A stretch of 64,000 bases of DNA from an uncultured Candidatus Peregrinibacteria bacterium (GTDB lineage: Bacteria; Patescibacteriota; Gracilibacteria; Peribacterales; Peribacteraceae): the NCBI GenBank assembly GCA_903825315.1, contig CAIKAD010000001.1, forward strand, positions 62,001-126,000, in the 5' to 3' direction. This document shows positions 1 to 10,473 of this stretch, one piece after another (the first letter of the stretch is position 1; every line of letters begins with the position of its first letter). Position numbers and translations under genes: made by a program. The notes beneath the pieces are model-generated. The model saw only the letters and a program-made list of their open reading frames with translations. It ran no database searches and was not told the origin of the DNA.

Positions 1-705
1 CCGGGCGAGGAGTGCGATGAAGGTTTGGAAAATGGCACGACCTCTTCCCCCTGTACGCTCTTCTGCGGTCTCGCGAACGTCTGTAGCAACGGTTTCCTCG
101 ATTCCGGAGAGGAGTGTGACGACGGGAATACGCAGGACCGTGACGGCTGCTCATCCTCTTGTACGATTGAACCGGAATCCTACCCCACATGCGGCAACTT
201 CCAGATCGATCCCGGGGAAACGTGTGACGATGGCAATCTGCGCAGCGGCGATGGCTGCTCTGCCGACTGCCATCTGGAACTCTCCATGACGCCGTTCTGC
301 GGCGACAACATTCTAGAGGTAGGGGAGCAGTGCGACGACGGTCCCGAAAATGCCGATACCCTCCCGGACCATTGCCGCACGAACTGTTTCCTGCCCTGGT
401 GCGGGGACGGCATTCTCGATGGTGGGGAACAGTGTGACCAGGGCATGCAGAACGGTCGGCCTTCGGCCTCCTGCGATATTTACTGCCGTTCCCTCGCGGC
501 TCCGGCTGCACAGGAGCCTTCGGTGATCACGCTGCCGTTCGGGGCATCTCTCATCAATCCTTCGCAGTCGTCACAGAATGTCGCAATGTCTCCTCTTATT
601 ACTCCCACCGCTCCTCCACAGGGCAAGACGGGTCCGGCAACGCTCGCAGTGATGGCAGCGGGTGCTGCTGCAGGTTGGTCATGGGTGAGGAGGAAGAAAA
701 AATGA
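1..705 (+). CDS. Cys-rich repeat (DUF4215-like) surface protein, C-terminal TM anchor, 5' truncated by the window
   Basis: Frame open from base 1; repeats CGNFQIDPGETCDDGN, CGDNILEVGEQCDDG, CGDGILDGGEQCDQG; C-terminal hydrophobic segment followed by RRKKK. Confidence 0.85.
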   Translation, partial: PGEECDEGLENGTTSSPCTLFCGLANVCSNGFLDSGEECDDGNTQDRDGCSSSCTIEPESYPTCGNFQIDPGETCDDGNLRSGDGCSADCHLELSMTPFCGDNILEVGEQCDDGPENADTLPDHCRTNCFLPWCGDGILDGGEQCDQGMQNGRPSASCDIYCRSLAAPAAQEPSVITLPFGASLINPSQSSQNVAMSPLITPTAPPQGKTGPATLAVMAAGAAAGWSWVRRKKK

Positions 706-869
706 TGGGGATGCCAAGGATGCCGACGATTCCAAAGATCCGCGAACATGCGAGTTTTCGTTGTTTGATATGTATGGTTCCGTGAAATCCTTGGCCTCGC
801 CGGAAACCTGGGAATCTCAACTTTTTTCCTCCACTGCTTCTTCCCGAAAAGACGCTACAATGCTAGGCT

Positions 870-2753
870 ATGGCCGTGTCACCCGCACCGTACAGACCGC
901 CCCAACGCAGCAGGCAACAGTGGCTTCTCAGCGCCTTCCTCTTTAGCGCTCTCGTGTTTTTATCTCTTCTCTTCCTGTTCAATCCGGAGCAGGGGGAGGA
1001 AAAAAAGCTCGCGGCCGCCAAGGAGGTTCCCCTGAGCGAGATTACGCGGGGCTACGCGGACGGCAAATTCGACAAGATCCTCATCCGCGATAACAAGGTG
1101 TATGCCACCCAAAAGGATGGTGCGATGGTCCAGTCATATAAGGAGTCAACCGATTCCTTGAGCCAATTGGGATGGAACGATCCCAAGAATGCCACGGTGG
1201 TCTCGGTGGAGAACCGCGAAACGGCCAACCTGTTCTTTGCCATCCTGCCGGATCTCCTCTTCTTCTTCCTTATCCTTGCGGGGGTGGTGTGGCTCTTCCG
1301 CGGCATCGCCCGCAGCCAGTCTACGGCGCTTTCCTTTGGTAAGTCGCGTGCGCGCATTGCGGATGCCAAGCAGGTAAAGACGCGCTTTGTGGACGTGGCA
1401 GGTGCGGAGGAGGCCAAGGAGGATCTGGTGGAGGTGGTGGACTTTCTCAAGAATCCCAAGAAATACACGAGCATCGGTGCCAAGATTCCCAAGGGCGTGC
1501 TCCTGGTGGGTTCGCCGGGCACGGGCAAGACGCTCCTTGCGCGCGCGGTCGCGGGCGAAGCGGGGGTACCGTTCTTCTCCATTGCCGGCTCGGAGTTTGT
1601 CGAAATGTTCGTGGGCGTGGGCGCGAGCCGTGTGCGCGACCTCTTTACGCGCGCCAAGCGCAACGCGCCGTGCATCATCTTCATCGATGAGATCGATGCG
1701 GTGGGCCGGCAGCGCGGCGGCGCGGGGTTTGGCGGGGGGCACGACGAGCGCGAACAGACGTTGAACCAGATCCTTACGGAAATGGATGGCTTTGAGCAGG
1801 GGACCAACGTGATCGTGATGGCCGCCACGAACCGGCCGGACGTTCTCGATATCGCACTCCTCCGTCCCGGCCGCTTCGACCGCCGCATCTTTATCGACAA
1901 GCCGGATCTCGCCGCGCGCGAGAAGATTCTGGAAGTCCATTCGCGCAATAAGAAGGTTGCCAAGGGGGTCAAACTCCTCGACATCGCCAAGCAGAGCGTG
2001 GGGCTCACGGGTGCCGACCTGGAGAACATTATGAACGAGTCTGCCATCTTCGCCGCCAAGCGGCGCCATGCGCAGGTTACACAGAAGGATCTCGTGGACG
2101 CCGTGGAAAAAGTGACGATTGGCGCGGAGAAGAAGTCCCGCAAACTTACGCAGCGCGAAAAGGAAATTACCGCATACCACGAGCTGGGCCACGCCGTCGT
2201 CGGCCACCTGTGCCCCGAGTCCGACCCGCTCCATAAGATCTCCATTGTCTCGCGCGGGTCCGCACTGGGCGTCACATGGTTCCTGCCCGAGGAGGACCGT
2301 TATACCATCAACCGCGGCAAGTTCCTGGACGAGATTTGCGGCCTGCTCGGAGGGCGCGCTGCGGAGGAAGTCGTCTTTAAGGAGATTACGACGGGCGCGT
2401 CCAACGACCTGGAGCGCGCCTCGCAGATTGCGCGGAACATGGCCATGAAGTACGGCATGGGTGATGACGACATTGGCCTCGTGGCGTACGGCGAAAAGCA
2501 GGGGTCGGTATTCCTGGGTGTGGATCCGGGCATGTCTCGCAATTACAGCGAGGAGATTGCCAGAAAAATTGATAGTTTTGTGCAGCGGACGCTCAAGGAG
2601 CAGTACGAGCGGGCACTCGGTTTCCTCCGCACGCATCGCAAGAAGCTCGACGACCTCGCCAAGGTGTTGATGCAGCACGAGACGATGACGGTGGAAGAGT
2701 TTATGGAGATCTTCGAGGGAAAGAAGAAGGCGGAGGTGTCGGTTGTAGCGTGA
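870..2753 (+). CDS. ftsH: ATP-dependent zinc metalloprotease FtsH
   Basis: N-terminal TM segments, Walker [12 protein letters not shown] region, zinc motif HELGH. Confidence 0.97.
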   Translation: MAVSPAPYRPPQRSRQQWLLSAFLFSALVFLSLLFLFNPEQGEEKKLAAAKEVPLSEITRGYADGKFDKILIRDNKVYATQKDGAMVQSYKESTDSLSQLGWNDPKNATVVSVENRETANLFFAILPDLLFFFLILAGVVWLFRGIARSQSTALSFGKSRARIADAKQVKTRFVDVAGAEEAKEDLVEVVDFLKNPKKYTSIGAKIPKGVLLVGSPGTGKTLLARAVAGEAGVPFFSIAGSEFVEMFVGVGASRVRDLFTRAKRNAPCIIFIDEIDAVGRQRGGAGFGGGHDEREQTLNQILTEMDGFEQGTNVIVMAATNRPDVLDIALLRPGRFDRRIFIDKPDLAAREKILEVHSRNKKVAKGVKLLDIAKQSVGLTGADLENIMNESAIFAAKRRHAQVTQKDLVDAVEKVTIGAEKKSRKLTQREKEITAYHELGHAVVGHLCPESDPLHKISIVSRGSALGVTWFLPEEDRYTINRGKFLDEICGLLGGRAAEEVVFKEITTGASNDLERASQIARNMAMKYGMGDDDIGLVAYGEKQGSVFLGVDPGMSRNYSEEIARKIDSFVQRTLKEQYERALGFLRTHRKKLDDLAKVLMQHETMTVEEFMEIFEGKKKAEVSVVA

Positions 2754-2800
2754 CTCCCTTATAAACAGAGTTCGTTGTGGAGGTGTGTTAGTTGTGTGTT

Positions 2801-2955
2801 GTTCCGCCCTCTCCCCTAGCCCCTCCCCCTGATGGGGAGGGGGATGTTTCTGTTTTGTTTTTCCGCGAAAGGAGCCTCTCGAAGGATACACAACTACAAA
2901 CAAGAACATTCCCTTCCCCCTTTGGGGGAAGGGGTAGGGATGAGGGCGGGAGGAG
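2801..2955. repeat. Composite palindromic repeat, family 1, copy A
   Basis: gttccgccctctcccctagcccctcccc ... ggggaaggggtagggatgagggcgg; inverted arms, also seen near 30.25 and 59.3 kb. Confidence 0.7.
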
Positions 2956-3034
2956 GGGAAGGCGGAGAGGGGTGGGTATTCGCGGAGACGGGTGGATTTC
3001 TCGTCCCCCGCACTTTTTGCTATGATACTCTCCG

Positions 3035-4348
3035 ATGGAACAAGCGCTTTCCCCATTAGACGGCCGTTACGCCAAACAGGTCGAGCCGCTGCGGGCGTTT
3101 TTTTCGGAAGAAGCGCTCATGCGGGCGCGCGTGACGGTGGAAATCAGGTATTTCATAGCGCTTTCACGGGAAGAAAGGGTGCGGGAACTGCCGGCGATCA
3201 GCGCGGGCGGTGAGAAGGAGCTCATGCGTCTCGTGTCGGGATTCTCCGAACATGATGCGCTGCGGATCAAGGAGATCGAAAGCACGACGCGACATGATGT
3301 GAAGGCGGTGGAGTACTTCCTTAAGGAACGGATCGGCAAGGTGATTGCCTTGAAGCCGTACCTGGAATTTTTGCACTTTGGCCTTACGAGCGAGGACGTC
3401 AACAACCTCGCGTACGGCATTCTCATCCACGATGCCCTCAAGCAGGTGATCCTCCCCGCGCTCCAGGGGCTGCAAAAAGAACTCGCGCGCATGGGCCGTT
3501 CCACCATCAAGATCCCGATGCTCAGCCTCACGCACGGGCAGCCGGCCACGCCGACTACCGTGGGCAAGGAGTTGCTGGTCTTTGCGGAACGGCTGGAGCG
3601 TCAGTTCGCGCAACTCCGTTCCTTTCGGATGCAGGGGAAGCTCGGTGGTGCTGTGGGGAACTTTTCTGCGCACAAGGCCGCCTACCCGCTCATCCACTGG
3701 GAGCGCTTCCGGGTCAAATTTGTCAAAAGTCTCGGCCTCATTCCCCTCATGCACACTACGCAAATCAACCCGCACGACGACCTTGCAGAACTGAGCCATA
3801 TTCTCCATCGCATCGACACCATCCTCATCGACTATTGCCGCGATACCTGGCTCTATATTTCACGCGGCGTCTTTAAGCAGAAGACGGTGGCGGGAGAAGT
3901 CGGTTCCTCGACGATGCCGCACAAGGTCAATCCCATCGATTTCGAAAACGCGGAGGGCAATTTGGGAATGGCTAACGCACTCTTCGACCACTTTGCATCC
4001 AAGTTGCCGATCAGCCGTCTCCAGCGCGACCTCAGCGATTCAACCGTCCAGCGGAATATCGGCGTGGCGTTCGGCTACCACCTTCTTGCCCTCCATTCCC
4101 TCAGGAGGGGACTCGGAAAGCTCTCGCTCGACCGCAATGCGGTCAACAAGGAACTGGAGGACCATCCGGAAGTGGTGGCGGAAGCGATTCAGACTGTTCT
4201 CCGCAAGCACGGCGTCTCCGGCGCGTACGAAAAGCTCAAGGCGCTGACGAGAGGGGAAAAAATCACCGCGGCGAAATTAGCGACGTTCATCGAAGGTCTC
4301 CCGCTCCCCAAAGAGGAGAAGAAGAGGTTGAAGACGATGGTGGAATAA
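3035..4348 (+). CDS. purB: Adenylosuccinate lyase
   Basis: Signature SSTMPHKVNPIDFENAEGN, full length 437 aa. Confidence 0.96.
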   Translation: MEQALSPLDGRYAKQVEPLRAFFSEEALMRARVTVEIRYFIALSREERVRELPAISAGGEKELMRLVSGFSEHDALRIKEIESTTRHDVKAVEYFLKERIGKVIALKPYLEFLHFGLTSEDVNNLAYGILIHDALKQVILPALQGLQKELARMGRSTIKIPMLSLTHGQPATPTTVGKELLVFAERLERQFAQLRSFRMQGKLGGAVGNFSAHKAAYPLIHWERFRVKFVKSLGLIPLMHTTQINPHDDLAELSHILHRIDTILIDYCRDTWLYISRGVFKQKTVAGEVGSSTMPHKVNPIDFENAEGNLGMANALFDHFASKLPISRLQRDLSDSTVQRNIGVAFGYHLLALHSLRRGLGKLSLDRNAVNKELEDHPEVVAEAIQTVLRKHGVSGAYEKLKALTRGEKITAAKLATFIEGLPLPKEEKKRLKTMVE

Positions 4349-4409
4349 CAGGTTCTATAAGCCAAATATCCCCCTCGCAGCTCCCAGATCAGCATGCTAC
4401 GCTTTTGGC

Positions 4410-5468
4410 ATGCGCGGCATTTCGCAGCAAGATTTCGGCAGGTTGTTCCGGAGTTACCTCATCAATGCAGTCCTGTTCGCCGCCGCACTCTTTGTCTACC
4501 GCAACAGCCACTACTACGCAGATTTCCTCATTCCCCGCACGCAGCAGGCGCTTCTCGGGGTCTACCTTCTCTACCTGGCGCTCGCGATTCCCCTGGAGCT
4601 TGCCCTCCCTGCGGACCGGCGGCGGCTTGATGGAAAAGGCGTCATCGCGCTGCGTGCCGTGTGGCGCTCCCTGCGGTGCGGGTGGGACTACGTGCGCCAC
4701 TATCCGCTCCAAACAGCCAACCCGCCTTCCATCATCCCGCAGGAGAAGACAGCCATCCTCTTTCTGCTCGTCAAATTCTACTACCTCCCGATCATGCTCA
4801 ACTTCCTGTTCGGGAATTGGGATACGGCGGTGTGGAACTGGGGCATGTACCATGCGGCCACGCTGGATGTCCATCAGAACATGTTCCAGCACTTCTTCCC
4901 GCTCCTCACGTACGCCGTCTTCGTGATCGATACGGGCATCTTTACGCTCGGATATGCGTTCGAGTATCCCTATGCCCGCAACACCGTGCGGTCGGTGGAA
5001 CCCACGCTTTTCGGCTGGATGATTGCTCTCCTCTGCTACCCGCCGTTCAACGACATCGTCAACCGTTACGCCGTGTGGGCGGCCAACGACAACAATGCTT
5101 TTGCGTCGGTGCCCGCCACTTATGTCCTTCACATTGTGGCGTTTGCCCTGCTGCTCCTGTACGCATTGCCGTCCGTGGCGCTGGGTTTTAAAGCCAGCAA
5201 CCTCACCAACCGCGGCATTGTGACGCGGGGGCCGTACGCGCTCGTGCGGCATCCGGCGTATACCGGCAAGGTGCTGGGGTGGTGGGTGATGTCTTTGCCG
5301 ATCCTCCTGCAACCGGACCAGTTCTTTCTCGCGATTATTTCCATGTCCATCTGGACGGTTATCTACTTCTTCCGCGCCCTCACGGAGGAGCGGCACTTGA
5401 GCATGGATCCCGACTATGTGGAGTACTGCAGGCGTGTACCGTGGCGCTTCATTCCGTACGTCCTCTAA
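4410..5468 (+). CDS. Membrane protein with isoprenylcysteine/phospholipid methyltransferase-like C-terminus
   Basis: Multi-TM; NRGIVTRGPYALVRHPAYTGKVLGWW. Confidence 0.7.
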   Translation: MRGISQQDFGRLFRSYLINAVLFAAALFVYRNSHYYADFLIPRTQQALLGVYLLYLALAIPLELALPADRRRLDGKGVIALRAVWRSLRCGWDYVRHYPLQTANPPSIIPQEKTAILFLLVKFYYLPIMLNFLFGNWDTAVWNWGMYHAATLDVHQNMFQHFFPLLTYAVFVIDTGIFTLGYAFEYPYARNTVRSVEPTLFGWMIALLCYPPFNDIVNRYAVWAANDNNAFASVPATYVLHIVAFALLLLYALPSVALGFKASNLTNRGIVTRGPYALVRHPAYTGKVLGWWVMSLPILLQPDQFFLAIISMSIWTVIYFFRALTEERHLSMDPDYVEYCRRVPWRFIPYVL

Positions 5469-5471
5469 ACC

Positions 5472-7013
5472 GTGCGTACCCGGCTCACCATCAGGCGCTG
5501 GGACCTGGTTCTCCTGTTCGGCGGAATTGCTGTTCTTGCGGCGCTCCTGCGCTTTGCGTTCCTCGATGCGCGCACGATCCACATCGATGAGGGTGTGAGC
5601 ATCCTCTACGGGCAGCAGATCCTTGGCGGTACGTGGCTGTACAACCCGTTTAATGCGCACGGTCCCGTCTTCTTTATGTTTGCCGCGCAGGTCGTCCGTT
5701 TCTTTGGCACCAACGTGGTGGCGGGGAGGGCGGCAATGGGCATCGTCAACCTCCTCTGGATTGGTGCGCTCCTGTGGTTGTACTGGCCGCTGCTCCGCAA
5801 CCCCGGTCGTCTGCTCCTCGCTGCGGGGCTCGGCCTGTCGTCCGGCCTCATCTTCTATTCCCGCTACTTCATTCATGAGCAGCTGTTCATGCTCATCACC
5901 GTCGGTGCGCTTGCCGCAGCCGAGATGTGGGTCCAACGCCGACGCTCCTGGGCGCCGGCAACATTCATCGTGCTCTGCGCGCTGTTGTATTCCACCAAGG
6001 AAACAGCAGTGTTTACCGTGGGGGCGTGGGCCGCTGCTGTCGCTCTTCTCTTTTTGGAACCGGGACGGGAAAAGGCGATCGCGGAATTGGATTGGCAGAA
6101 CGTCCTCTTTGGAGTGGCGCTCGGTGCTTCCCTTATCCTCTTGCTCTTTACGCAGCTCTTTACCGATTCCACGGCCGTCGCCCATCTGTTCCAGGGGCCG
6201 CTCCATTGGTTTGACCGCGCGCAGGCCTATCACGTGCGTCCTTTTCCGTACTTCCTCCAGCTTCTTGTCGTGCATGAGTACCCGCTCCTCCTCGGTGCGC
6301 TCTTGTTGGGATGGCGGCTTGTTGTCCATCGCGCGTGGACGCCGCGGCTTACGTTCTTCGCGCTCTGGACGATATTCATCACGTTGGCCTATTCATGGGT
6401 CCCGTACAAAACTCCCTGGTGTATCCCCAATCTCATCCTGCCGCTCGGGCTCTTTGTGGCATTTGCGTTCGACACACTCTGGCCGCATGTGCCCGAACAA
6501 TGGAAGCAGGCCTGGTTGCTTTCGGTCATCCTCCTCCTCGGCGCGGGCACGGCTACGGCATGGGCGGATAGCATCCAGCACCCCGACCGCGTCCAGCCGC
6601 TCGACTATGCGTACCTGCAGTCCGACAAGAGCTTCGGGCGTTTTCTCCAGACGATCCAGGACATCAGCAATCTTTCCCAAGGGCCGCATCCCTTGCCGAT
6701 TCAGTTTATAGGCGAGCCGGACGAGCTTCTGCACGTGGTCACGGAGCCGTATGCAACGCACGAAGCATCAGAACCGCTCCAACCCGGGCTACCGCTCTAC
6801 ATCAATTACATGCACGACGACATGGACACGCTGCAGAAGATTGAGGACGCTTCCGGCAAGACCTACATCCGCTCCACGTACCGCTACCTGCGGGATTGGG
6901 GCACACTCGTGGACCTGTTCGTGGAACAAGACCTCTGGAACCGTTACCTCACGGACGTGGCGCATGAGGATGTCCAGGAGGGGGAGCATCCTGTGTATGA
7001 CTACAGCAACTGA
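5472..7013 (+). CDS. Polytopic membrane glycosyltransferase-like protein (TIGR03663/GT39-like)
   Basis: N-terminal HIDEGVSILYGQQILGGTWLYNPFNAHGP, many TM segments; GTG start. Confidence 0.65.
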   Translation: MRTRLTIRRWDLVLLFGGIAVLAALLRFAFLDARTIHIDEGVSILYGQQILGGTWLYNPFNAHGPVFFMFAAQVVRFFGTNVVAGRAAMGIVNLLWIGALLWLYWPLLRNPGRLLLAAGLGLSSGLIFYSRYFIHEQLFMLITVGALAAAEMWVQRRRSWAPATFIVLCALLYSTKETAVFTVGAWAAAVALLFLEPGREKAIAELDWQNVLFGVALGASLILLLFTQLFTDSTAVAHLFQGPLHWFDRAQAYHVRPFPYFLQLLVVHEYPLLLGALLLGWRLVVHRAWTPRLTFFALWTIFITLAYSWVPYKTPWCIPNLILPLGLFVAFAFDTLWPHVPEQWKQAWLLSVILLLGAGTATAWADSIQHPDRVQPLDYAYLQSDKSFGRFLQTIQDISNLSQGPHPLPIQFIGEPDELLHVVTEPYATHEASEPLQPGLPLYINYMHDDMDTLQKIEDASGKTYIRSTYRYLRDWGTLVDLFVEQDLWNRYLTDVAHEDVQEGEHPVYDYSN

Positions 7014-7127
7014 ATAGAATTAAGAATTTGGAATCTGGAATTTTGTAATGACTGTTCCTGATTCCAAATACAATATTCCACATTCCAGATTCTTCATGAC
7101 GTTCCTTGGGCGCGGGGGAACGTCCCC

Positions 7128-7334
7128 TTACAGTATGCAGGACAGCAGTCCCACGTCGCACAGTACCGACCAACCGAAGAAGAGCGCGTACTCGCCGGTG
7201 GCGAACAGGATGCCGACCGTGATGATCAACAGGATGACCATTTCAGTTTTTCTGTCGCGGGCGTACGCGCGGTACGTTGCGTGCAGGAGAACGAGCACGA
7301 GGGCGAGCCAGAGGAGGAGGATGAGGATGATCAT
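7128..7334 (-). CDS. Small membrane protein, 68 aa
   Basis: Two hydrophobic segments, isolated ORF. Confidence 0.5.
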   Translation of the reverse strand: MIILILLLWLALVLVLLHATYRAYARDRKTEMVILLIITVGILFATGEYALFFGWSVLCDVGLLSCIL

Positions 7335-7407
7335 GGGAAGGATAGAAGAAAGTATACAATGCCGGCCCCTCCATGAGGAGAGGCCGGTTACGTCTGTCCC
7401 GTCCGGA

Positions 7408-7935
7408 TTACTTGCTCCCGACGCTGATCAGCCGCCGGTCGGCGGCGATGTGGTCCGGAATAATCCAGCCGGGGTCCGTGGGTGCGTACGCCAGTGTGGC
7501 GAAGTAGTACGACACGCGGACGTAGAACACGCAGGTGTAGCCGCCGTGTACAGGCAAAACGGTGTACGGCTTGCCTACGAGGCTGCGCGCGTACCAGAGC
7601 ATGCGCGGCACCAGGTATTGCGCGTTGAGGCGCAGCACCGCAATGCGCGGATACGTCCCGTAGAACACGTTGAAGGGGACGGTGCGGATGCCGGGGTTTA
7701 CCTGCGCCTCGTAGACGAGGCCGGATGCGTAGAGGGCGGCATGGTTCCAGTACCCCGGGACCATGTTGTTCCGGGGATTCCGGGTGAGGAACACGTCTCC
7801 ATCACGCAGCTTTGGCCAGGCGGCCTCGGCGGAGGAGGGGAGGAACAGCAGACTGCCGAGCGCGGCAGTGCCGCCGCCGGCCAGGGCGAGGAAGCGGCGA
7901 CGGTGGAACGCGGGGGCACCGGATGTGCGTCGCAT
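7408..7935 (-). CDS. Tat-exported YiiX/NlpC-P60-like putative cysteine hydrolase
   Basis: RRRFLALAGGG twin-Arg signal; GDVFLTR...NHAALY and Cys motif CVFYVR; SD-like AAAGGAG upstream. Confidence 0.65.
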   Translation of the reverse strand: MRRTSGAPAFHRRRFLALAGGGTAALGSLLFLPSSAEAAWPKLRDGDVFLTRNPRNNMVPGYWNHAALYASGLVYEAQVNPGIRTVPFNVFYGTYPRIAVLRLNAQYLVPRMLWYARSLVGKPYTVLPVHGGYTCVFYVRVSYYFATLAYAPTDPGWIIPDHIAADRRLISVGSK

Positions 7936-8171
7936 GGGACACTCCTTTGGATTGAAAGGACAGGACTCGACGGATCCGGCAGGACATCTGCCGGAGTGTT
8001 ACGCTACGGGCGACCGAATGGCGACTAAAGACTCAGCCGACCACTTCGTTGGCTGTCCTCCTGTTTTTTGGCTTGAGGAAGGGCTGAAAGAAGTTCTACC
8101 GGGGCGTGGAACGTTCGGCTCTCCATGACGGAACGGAGACTCTCACGGCCTCCGTTCCGTCCGGTTGTTGT

Positions 8172-9284
8172 TCAGAGATGTTTTTGCTGCTCCGGCGGAT
8201 CAAACACTGCATACCTCTGTAGCGCTCCGCATAATCTGCTCCGCACCAGGAGTTCCGCATTCTGTACGGCGGCGCCTGCCGCACCGCGGATAGTGTTGTG
8301 GGAAAGGACGACGAATTTGTAATCGAGAACATCGCACTCCTGCAGCCGTCCCACGCTCACCGTCATGCCGCTGCCGAGATCGCGGTGCAGGCGGGGCTGG
8401 GGATGGGCGGGGTTTCCGAGATAGACGAGGGGCTCCTCCGGTGAAGACGGAAGCGAGAGGCTCCCGGGCGATGGGCGGAAATTTCGTAGAGCATCTTCCA
8501 CCTGCTGCCGTGTCGCGCGCTGTCGCAATCCCACTTTGACGCACGCAAGATGCCCGTCGAGCACGGGGACGCGGTTGCATTGTGCGCTCAGCTGCATGTC
8601 TGCAAAGCGGATCCCGTCCGCCTCGAGCGTTCCCAGGATTTTCCGCGGTTCCGTTGCCATTTTCTCTTCCTCGCCGCTGATGAAGGGAACAACGTTGTCG
8701 ATCAAATCCATGCTCGGCACGCCGGGGTATCCGGCGCCGGATGCGGCTTGCAAGGTGGTTACATCCACGTTCGTCACGCCGAAGGAATCGTGCAGCGGTT
8801 TGAGCGCCATCACGAGTCCTGTGGTGGAGCAGTTGGGATTGGTGACCGTACATCCGCTCCTGAATTGCTGGCGGGTGATGAGTTGCAAATGATCCGCATT
8901 TACCTCGGGAATGATGAGGGGAACGTGCGGGTCCATGCGGTGGTTCCTGGCGTTGGAGACGACGGCGAATCCGGACTCGGCGAAGTGCCGTTCGATGGGG
9001 CCCGCCACGGAGGAATCGAGGCCGGAGAGGGCAATGGCTCCCTCGACGGTTGGGATGCATTCCTGCACCTGCATCCGCGCGATGTACGGATCGAGCGGGG
9101 AGGGGAGGCGCCACTGCGTTGCCTCCGCGTACGGTTTGCCCGCGGATTTTTCCGAAGCGCAGAGCGAAGCGATTCTGAACCAGGGATGGTTCCGCAACCG
9201 CTCAATGATGCGCTGGCCCACCATGCCGGTGGCGCCCAGCACGGTGACCGGTATGTGTTCCGATGATGTGGGAGAATGTTCCAT
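8172..9284 (-). CDS. asd: Aspartate-semialdehyde dehydrogenase
   Basis: VLGATGMVGQRI NADP-binding start, catalytic TNPNCSTTGL. Confidence 0.93.
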   Translation of the reverse strand: MEHSPTSSEHIPVTVLGATGMVGQRIIERLRNHPWFRIASLCASEKSAGKPYAEATQWRLPSPLDPYIARMQVQECIPTVEGAIALSGLDSSVAGPIERHFAESGFAVVSNARNHRMDPHVPLIIPEVNADHLQLITRQQFRSGCTVTNPNCSTTGLVMALKPLHDSFGVTNVDVTTLQAASGAGYPGVPSMDLIDNVVPFISGEEEKMATEPRKILGTLEADGIRFADMQLSAQCNRVPVLDGHLACVKVGLRQRATRQQVEDALRNFRPSPGSLSLPSSPEEPLVYLGNPAHPQPRLHRDLGSGMTVSVGRLQECDVLDYKFVVLSHNTIRGAAGAAVQNAELLVRSRLCGALQRYAVFDPPEQQKHL

Positions 9285-9316
9285 GATGGGAAAGAAAGAA
9301 AGGGATACAAAAACGG

Positions 9317-9332
9317 CCTCCGGGGGCGGAGG
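9317..9332 (-). terminator. Rho-independent terminator-like hairpin after micro-ORF copy A
   Basis: Minus strand CCTCCG-CCCC-CGGAGG then CCGTTTTTG. Confidence 0.7.
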
Positions 9333-9359
9333 TCGTAGGGTTTTTGTCTGTACGAAGCC

Positions 9360-9398
9360 TCAGCCCCTCTTACGAGCGGTCTTGGTCTTCGTCGTCAT
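9360..9398 (-). CDS. Micro-ORF copy A, MTTKTKTARKRG (12 aa)
   Basis: ATG to TGA; near-identical 3' half to the ORF at 9529-9582; terminator-like hairpin downstream. Confidence 0.4.
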   Translation of the reverse strand: MTTKTKTARKRG

Positions 9399-9484
9399 GG
9401 CGATGCCCGACGTAGAGGGGAAGATCCTGGCCGGTGGGGGTGGAGGATGTCCCAAGAAGTGGGGGGGGAATGAAATACAAAAGA

Positions 9485-9502
9485 ACCTCCGGAGGCGGAG
9501 GT
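9485..9502 (-). terminator. Rho-independent terminator-like hairpin after micro-ORF copy B
   Basis: Minus strand ACCTCCG-CCTC-CGGAGGT then TCTTTTG. Confidence 0.65.
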
Positions 9503-9528
9503 CGTATGGGTCACGCGGATACAAAACC

Positions 9529-9582
9529 TCAGCCTCTCTTGCGAGCGGTCTTGGTCTTCGTCGTTGTGACAGTGGCGGACAT
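9529..9582 (-). CDS. Micro-ORF copy B, MSATVTTTKTKTARKRG (17 aa)
   Basis: Promoter-like TTGCAT-17-TACATT (9590-9618, minus) placed 7 nt upstream of ATG; shares TTKTKTARKRG with copy A. Confidence 0.45.
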   Translation of the reverse strand: MSATVTTTKTKTARKRG

Positions 9583-9653
9583 CGGCATCAATGTACGTCC
9601 ACAGGCGGTCTGATGCAATGAGTTCTGCATAACTCCAGGAGGAAGCGGAAATC

Positions 9654-10148
9654 CTACCACCTCTCCCGGTGGATCTTCTGTGCGTCGTACTCTGCGTCCG
9701 TGTGCGGGGCGGGAGGTTCCTTGGCGTACCCGACGGGGATGATGTTGATGATCATATGGCCGGCGGGAATACCGAGCGCCTCCTTTACCTTCCCCGCGTT
9801 TTCCAACGACACATTCTTCCATACCGTTCCCAGTCCCAGTTCCGCCGCCTGCAGCATCATCGATTGTGACGCTATGGAGAGGTCCTGCACCGGCAGCATG
9901 GACTTGCCCTCCGGCATCACGGCCACGATGAGCGCCGGCGCCTCCTTTACAAAGTCACTGCCCACAACTGTGAACACAGCTTCCTTTACCGTGGGATCCC
10001 GCACCACGACAAACTCCACCGCCATGTTGTGTTTTGCGGTAGGGGAGAACTGCCCCGCTTTGATGATGTCAACGATCTGGTCATCGGCAACAGGATCGGA
10101 TTTGTAGGATCGCACAGCGCGGCGGGCGAGGATGGCGGGGAGGAGCAT
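9654..10148 (-). CDS. Nitroreductase family protein
   Basis: LARRAVRSYKSDPVADDQIVDIIKAGQFSPTAKHN; GLGTVWKN; nitroreductase fold pattern. Confidence 0.9.
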   Translation of the reverse strand: MLLPAILARRAVRSYKSDPVADDQIVDIIKAGQFSPTAKHNMAVEFVVVRDPTVKEAVFTVVGSDFVKEAPALIVAVMPEGKSMLPVQDLSIASQSMMLQAAELGLGTVWKNVSLENAGKVKEALGIPAGHMIINIIPVGYAKEPPAPHTDAEYDAQKIHRERW

Positions 10149-10473
10149 ACGTTGTGGGAACCAAGGAAAAGTGGGTCAATTGTAGCAAGAACGGCCTTGT
10201 AGCATCCCGAGTTCTTGGTACACTTGTCCGCGCAGGATTCTTCTGTCCTTACAGGAGTTTCTCTGCCGACGCCCTCGTTCATTCAGTCGTACGTGCCGTG
10301 GCACGTAGATCCAAAGCGGATCTCGTGGATCCATAGCACCAATCTTGTTCTTTCTCTCCTATACGTGCCGTGGTGGCGTCCACCTTCGCCCTTTATCCAG
10401 ATTGCGTCTGGGGAAGGCTACGGTGGACTCAGTGAAGTATCACCCCGGTATGCCCTCGTTCTCAGATATACGT

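Noticed and set aside
1052-3056. Long minus-strand ORFs (407 and 636 aa) opposite ftsH
   Set aside because: Antisense shadow ORFs of a strongly coding GC-rich gene; Arg/Ser/His-rich composition and no recognisable domain.
4389-6329. 646-aa minus-strand ORF opposite the ICMT-like and GT39-like genes
   Set aside because: Low-complexity charged translation, fully overlaps two genes with clear membrane-protein signatures.
8200-9114. 304-aa minus ORF in another frame of asd
   Set aside because: Frame-shifted shadow of asd, Pro/Arg/His-rich.
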